The notes below the pieces were generated by a model, which saw only the letters and a program-made list of their open reading frames with translations, searched no databases and had not been told where the DNA came from. Positions 4,899 to 5,569 of a DNA stretch of 5,569 bases are shown here, one piece after another. Made by a program: the position numbers and the translations under genes. Numbering within the stretch: the first letter of the stretch is position 1; every line of letters starts with the position of its first letter. The stretch comes from an uncultured Bacilli bacterium (GTDB lineage: Bacteria > Bacillota_I > Bacilli_A > RF39 > UBA660). Location of the stretch: positions 1 through 5,569 of the forward strand of contig CAPZYV010000062.1 of NCBI GenBank assembly GCA_948750805.1. Reading direction: 5' to 3'.

Positions 4899-5569
4899 AT
4901 GAGTGAAAATAAAAATATTGAAGAAAATGAAATTGATATAATAGAAGAAATTGCTGAAGACGAAAAGGATAATATAGACGAAGATCCTGGTTATGTTACC
5001 CGTGAAATAAACTTAGATGACTTATATGATGGAGCGGTAAATAATACCGTGGTAATAGATCCGATAACTAATAATGAAATATTAATGAGAAGTAAAAAAC
5101 CTAATTTTACGATACTAGGTATTATAATTGCAATAGTAATTTTACTTGTTTTATACTACGTAAATAATAAATCTGATTTTGGAAGAACTACTAAAAACGT
5201 TGAACCTAAAACGACAACTACTATACCAGTATCAAGAAAAGAAGATAATAGTGGCACTTTAACCTGTACTTATCAATCTAAAAGTGATGCAGAAAGTCAA
5301 AACGTAACTTACGTACTTAATTATAAAAATTCAAACCTTGTAAATTCAAACTTTAATTATATTGTAATGTCTAACACGGATAATCAATCAGCGATAGTGG
5401 AAGACTTGAAAACTCAATATGAAGCGTTTTTCATAAATAATGCTTCTGCAAACGGAAATAGTGTTAATTATGTAAAGACTGAAAAAGGATTTACTTTTAA
5501 TGTTGAAACTAATTATCAAAGAGAAGGTTATAATGAGCTGACAACACTTGAAAATCAAACTATTTTATT
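4899..5569 (+). CDS. Single-pass membrane protein with TCTY ectodomain, 3' end outside window
   Basis: The frame stays open from ATG 4899 to the window edge, giving 223 residues with no stop. Residues 1-44 are very acidic (many Glu, Asp, Ile) and probably disordered. A short basic patch, MRSKK (63-67), precedes one membrane helix at about 70-88 (FTILGIIIAIVILLVLYYV), predicting N-inside, C-outside topology. A Thr-rich linker follows (KTTTTIPVS, 104-112), then a domain that opens with SGTLTCTYQSKSD (118-130) and continues with strand-like stretches (NVTYVLNYKNSNLV, 135-148; GFTFNVETNYQREGY, 197-211). Cys123 is the only cysteine seen. The plan and the TCTY motif match the 248-aa protein at 992-1738, so the two are probably paralogues. 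By analogy a second cysteine near the missing C-terminus would be expected. I cannot assign a function; a surface or envelope role is an inference from topology. It is read from its own promoter, separate from psd. Confidence 0.85.
   Translation, partial: MSENKNIEENEIDIIEEIAEDEKDNIDEDPGYVTREINLDDLYDGAVNNTVVIDPITNNEILMRSKKPNFTILGIIIAIVILLVLYYVNNKSDFGRTTKNVEPKTTTTIPVSRKEDNSGTLTCTYQSKSDAESQNVTYVLNYKNSNLVNSNFNYIVMSNTDNQSAIVEDLKTQYEAFFINNASANGNSVNYVKTEKGFTFNVETNYQREGYNELTTLENQTIL

Overview
This is a dense, strongly A+T-rich stretch with every gene on the + strand. It looks like the chromosome of a low-GC Gram-positive bacterium (Bacillota), probably an uncultured gut-type Bacilli or Clostridia lineage. 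The signs are AGGAG-type ribosome sites before nearly every gene, TG-extended -10 promoters, a TTG start on lysS, and Firmicute-type versions of DUF421, PssA and type II Psd. No TGA codon is read in frame and all six Trp codons are TGG, so the standard bacterial code fits. The lineage is an inference. The gene families are read from recognisable motifs.

Layout: (1) The left edge cuts into the C-terminal half of a DUF421 (YetF-like) membrane protein, which ends at 361. (2) An unrecognised 166-aa soluble helical protein (415-915) has its own promoter and a hairpin terminator that overlaps its last codons. (3) A 248-aa single-pass membrane protein (992-1738) has an acidic cytoplasmic tail and an ectodomain with exactly two cysteines. 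(4) lysS, the class II lysyl-tRNA synthetase (1794-3290), starts at TTG and is closed by a terminator overlapping its stop. (5) pssA and psd (3368-4845) form a two-gene phospholipid operon joined by a TAATG stop/start overlap. Together they convert CDP-diacylglycerol plus serine to phosphatidylserine and then to phosphatidylethanolamine. (6) A second single-pass membrane protein with the same plan as (3) starts at 4899 and runs off the right edge.

Five promoters can be proposed. All have a TG-n extended -10, and all predict very short leaders of roughly 16-29 nt, which leaves no room for a riboswitch or T-box. There is no gene-free stretch longer than about 80 nt, and I see no RNA gene, mobile element, CRISPR array or phage signature. 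Most of the window is ordinary housekeeping sequence. The least explained parts are the 166-aa orphan and the pair of TCTY-motif membrane proteins flanking lysS-pssA-psd. The lysyl-tRNA synthetase also carries several unusual active-site-region residues.
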